Assembly (NCBI GenBank): GCA_016213305.1
Contig: JACRAV010000097.1
Span: 1-7,229, forward strand
Length of the DNA: 7,229 nucleotides
DNA from: Candidatus Zixiibacteriota bacterium
Lineage (GTDB): Bacteria; Zixibacteria; MSB-5A5; GN15; FEB-12
Reading direction: 5' to 3'
Of the stretch, positions 5,369-7,229 are shown one piece after another (positions within the stretch are counted from its first letter, which is position 1; each line of letters begins with the position of its first letter). A program made the translations under genes and the position numbers. Under the pieces are notes generated by a model. The model was not told the DNA's origin, ran no database searches, and saw nothing but the letters and a program-made list of their open reading frames with translations.

Positions 5369-7229
5369 CTACTGCGTGTAGGGTGTTTGCAAGTACTGCC
5401 GGGCCTCCCGTTGAGAATACTCGGCCGAGGACCCGGCGATTACCGACGAATACATCTCGAGGGCGACATCGCGCTCACCACGGAGGTCGGCCGCCTTGCC
5501 GAGCCAGAGACGGATAATCCCCCGGTAAAAGGGGCGGGTTTCCATGAAATCGGCCAGTTGAAGCGCGGCCAGCGCGTTCGACTGGTCGTCGAGTCCGAGG
5601 AACGCCATGCCAAGCCACATCTGCTCCGAAGGCTCGGTGTTGTGTTCACCGGTGCGCATCTGGAGCGTAGCCACCGCCTCCTGAAACAGCGGCACGGCTT
5701 TGGCCCGTTCGGTTCGCTCGCGGGAGCGCAAATAGATGTGGCCGAGTAGCACCTTTGCCTCCGGCAAACTGGTTTCGCCTGATCGGGCCAACGGTTCGAA
5801 GACCTGCCGGGCGCCCGCCGTATCGCCGGAATGTAGCCGATTCATCCCCACATTCATAAGCACCAGTTGGTTGCTTGAATCGCGCCGTCTGGCCTGCTCC
5901 AGATCGATCCGCGCCGAATCGTATAATCCGTTCATCATCTGATATCCGGCACAACTGACCCGTCCGGCCACCGACGTATCATATTGCAGTATCGTTCGCT
6001 GGGCCTCGGTAGCGCCGTAGTAGTCGCCGGCATTGAACGACGCCCGCGCCAACAGGGACAGGGCCTGAATCGAATCAACTTTCTTAGCCGAGGTCGTCAA
6101 CATGCGCCGGGCATACAGTACCATGCGACGATAGTCGAACATCGCTTCCGCCCGCTCGGCGTAGTACTGGAATTGAGTCGGAAAAATCGTCACCGTATCC
6201 ACCCAGGTCCGCCACTCGGTTTCAAGGGCGGCCACCGGCTTGCGGTACACTTGTTCGAGCGACGATCTAAGATTCAGGTCGTCGGCCTTCTTATACAGCG
6301 AGAAAAATGTCTCCGGCGAATAGCGGGCGATCAGATACCGGACAAAGGTCGCCGAGGTCAGATCGGCTACCTGGGAATTGGCGGTGAAATATCCATACGT
6401 GTCGAGCAAGGAAGACAGCGGCTTGTCCTTTTTGTCGGCCATCAACTGTTTCATGTCGTCTATCGCCAGAGAGACCGAATTCGCGTATCCGTCGGTAAGG
6501 AACGCCGGTGCATATCCGTACTGGCGATGAATGGCCAGGGACATCAGGACAAACGGATCGGCGGTGTTGGCGCCGGTGGTGTACACCACAAACGCGGTGG
6601 CCCGGGTCGGATCGATCGCCTGCCAGAACCGGCGATCCCAGAGGACCGAAGCGATTGGGCAGGGACAGAGATAGATCGAGTACTTGCCGGGCACATTGAA
6701 ACGATTGACCTGGTCGAACTGCTCGTATTCCGTCTCGAATAGTCCTCTCGCCAGCGACCAGTACAGATCGCCGTGGGTTCCCTTCACAAAGTACAGATCC
6801 GTGTGCGCCGTGGGATCGACATTAAACTTCTCAAGGGAAGCGCCGGATACCGCGCAAAGCTCGTCTTTGAGTTGTGTCCGCTTGAGCGGGCGCACGGTCA
6901 GCGAATAGGCCGAACCGTTTTTCCCCCTCATGCCGGATAGGATGAGCGGAAGCCCGAACTCGCTTTGCACCTGTTTGGAGGCGGTCGAGGCGGGTTGGGA
7001 GGCGGTTACCGCCTGCACCGAGTACGAGACCATGTTGGTGTCGATCTTTCCGACGCGGATATCCACCGAGATCACCGCCATAAACCCGGATGCCGGGATG
7101 CCGGTGGCGACCTCCGCGGTATCGACATACAACGGAACATCACGGTTGTTGACGGTATCCCGCTGGGAGACGGCGAAAGAGAACTTGACGGCTTCCACCG
7201 CCCCGGCCGGCAAGGCCCCGGCCGCCAGG
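5369..7229 (-). CDS. Exported TPR protein with degenerate peptidase-MA-like domain (5' end outside window)
   Basis: The frame stays open to the window edge, so the true start lies beyond 7229. Its first visible residues, LAAGALPAGAVEA then VKF, look like the end of a signal peptide with an A-V-E-A cleavage site, so export to the periplasm is likely. Residues below are numbered from the in-frame TTG at 7213. Roughly 10-110 is a beta-rich region I do not recognise. Roughly 165-340 follows the layout of peptidase-MA (gluzincin) domains: a strand pair, a helix ending SLAIH (225-229) where HExxH is expected, LTDGYA (239-244) where W/L-x-E-G-x-A is expected, then a helical tail ending in a Leu-Glu-x-x-Trp-Arg segment. 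The first His and the catalytic Glu are absent and the ligand Glu is Asp, so peptidase activity is improbable. Residues 345-614 are repeated amphipathic helices of TPR type (for example around 383-410, 450-476, 485-515, 530-555 and 565-590). The TAG stop lies 3 bases before the BatA-type start, so the two genes are probably co-expressed and may act together. Function is unknown. Confidence 0.85.
   Translation of the reverse strand, partial: LAAGALPAGAVEAVKFSFAVSQRDTVNNRDVPLYVDTAEVATGIPASGFMAVISVDIRVGKIDTNMVSYSVQAVTASQPASTASKQVQSEFGLPLILSGMRGKNGSAYSLTVRPLKRTQLKDELCAVSGASLEKFNVDPTAHTDLYFVKGTHGDLYWSLARGLFETEYEQFDQVNRFNVPGKYSIYLCPCPIASVLWDRRFWQAIDPTRATAFVVYTTGANTADPFVLMSLAIHRQYGYAPAFLTDGYANSVSLAIDDMKQLMADKKDKPLSSLLDTYGYFTANSQVADLTSATFVRYLIARYSPETFFSLYKKADDLNLRSSLEQVYRKPVAALETEWRTWVDTVTIFPTQFQYYAERAEAMFDYRRMVLYARRMLTTSAKKVDSIQALSLLARASFNAGDYYGATEAQRTILQYDTSVAGRVSCAGYQMMNGLYDSARIDLEQARRRDSSNQLVLMNVGMNRLHSGDTAGARQVFEPLARSGETSLPEAKVLLGHIYLRSRERTERAKAVPLFQEAVATLQMRTGEHNTEPSEQMWLGMAFLGLDDQSNALAALQLADFMETRPFYRGIIRLWLGKAADLRGERDVALEMYSSVIAGSSAEYSQREARQYLQTPYTQ

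Noticed and set aside
5984..6742. Plus-strand open frame of 252 codons inside the TPR/pseudopeptidase gene
   Set aside because: It is antisense to a continuous, domain-bearing coding frame and resembles no protein family.
5369..7213. TTG at 7213 as the true start of the TPR/pseudopeptidase gene
   Set aside because: The frame continues upstream without a stop to the window edge, and the residues around the TTG look like the hydrophobic end and cleavage site of a signal peptide, so the start must lie further out.

Overview
All five genes in this window lie on the minus strand. They are packed as one co-directional, almost gapless block running from about 7229 down to 129. The four junctions are a 3-base gap, an exact abutment (TAAATG), an 8-base overlap and an 11-base overlap, so a single operon transcribed right to left is the simplest reading. 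The sequence is GC-rich by eye. No RNA gene, mobile element, CRISPR array or recombination site was found.

Layout in transcription order. (1) 7229-5369: the C-terminal 619 residues of an exported protein whose start lies outside the window. It has a beta-rich N-terminal part, a central domain shaped like a peptidase-MA (gluzincin) domain whose zinc-site residues are degenerate, and a TPR-like helical C-terminus. (2) 5365-3290: a membrane-anchored BatA-type protein with an N-terminal double transmembrane segment, a von Willebrand A (VWA) domain with an intact metal site, a central amidotransferase-like Rossmann segment and a C-terminal transmembrane helix. (3) 3289-1394: an ABC-F ATPase with two complete ABC cassettes and a C-terminal coiled coil, resembling the YdiF/YfmM/YheS group that acts on ribosomes. 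(4) 1401-778: a flavodoxin-fold NAD(P)H-dependent FMN reductase-like protein with a partial iron-sulfur-flavoprotein cysteine motif. (5) 788-129: a class I SAM-dependent methyltransferase. The last 128 bases (1-128) hold no recognisable gene start on either strand.

Genes 1 and 2 look like a cell-envelope pair: a secreted TPR/pseudo-peptidase and a periplasm-facing VWA protein, the kind of company BatA-like proteins keep with TPR partners in Bacteroidetes and related phyla. Genes 3-5 are soluble housekeeping-like or accessory enzymes. They are probably linked by co-transcription and translational coupling rather than by one shared pathway; that is inference.

The BatA-type architecture, the general gene style and the lack of a Shine-Dalgarno site before the BatA-type gene (although the three downstream genes have them) suggest a Gram-negative bacterium of the FCB superphylum or a neighbouring uncultivated lineage (for example Zixibacteria-like). 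This placement is a low-confidence inference from protein style alone. I see no convincing evidence of a wholly new system. The most distinctive element is the apparently inactivated metallopeptidase domain of gene 1 next to the VWA protein.
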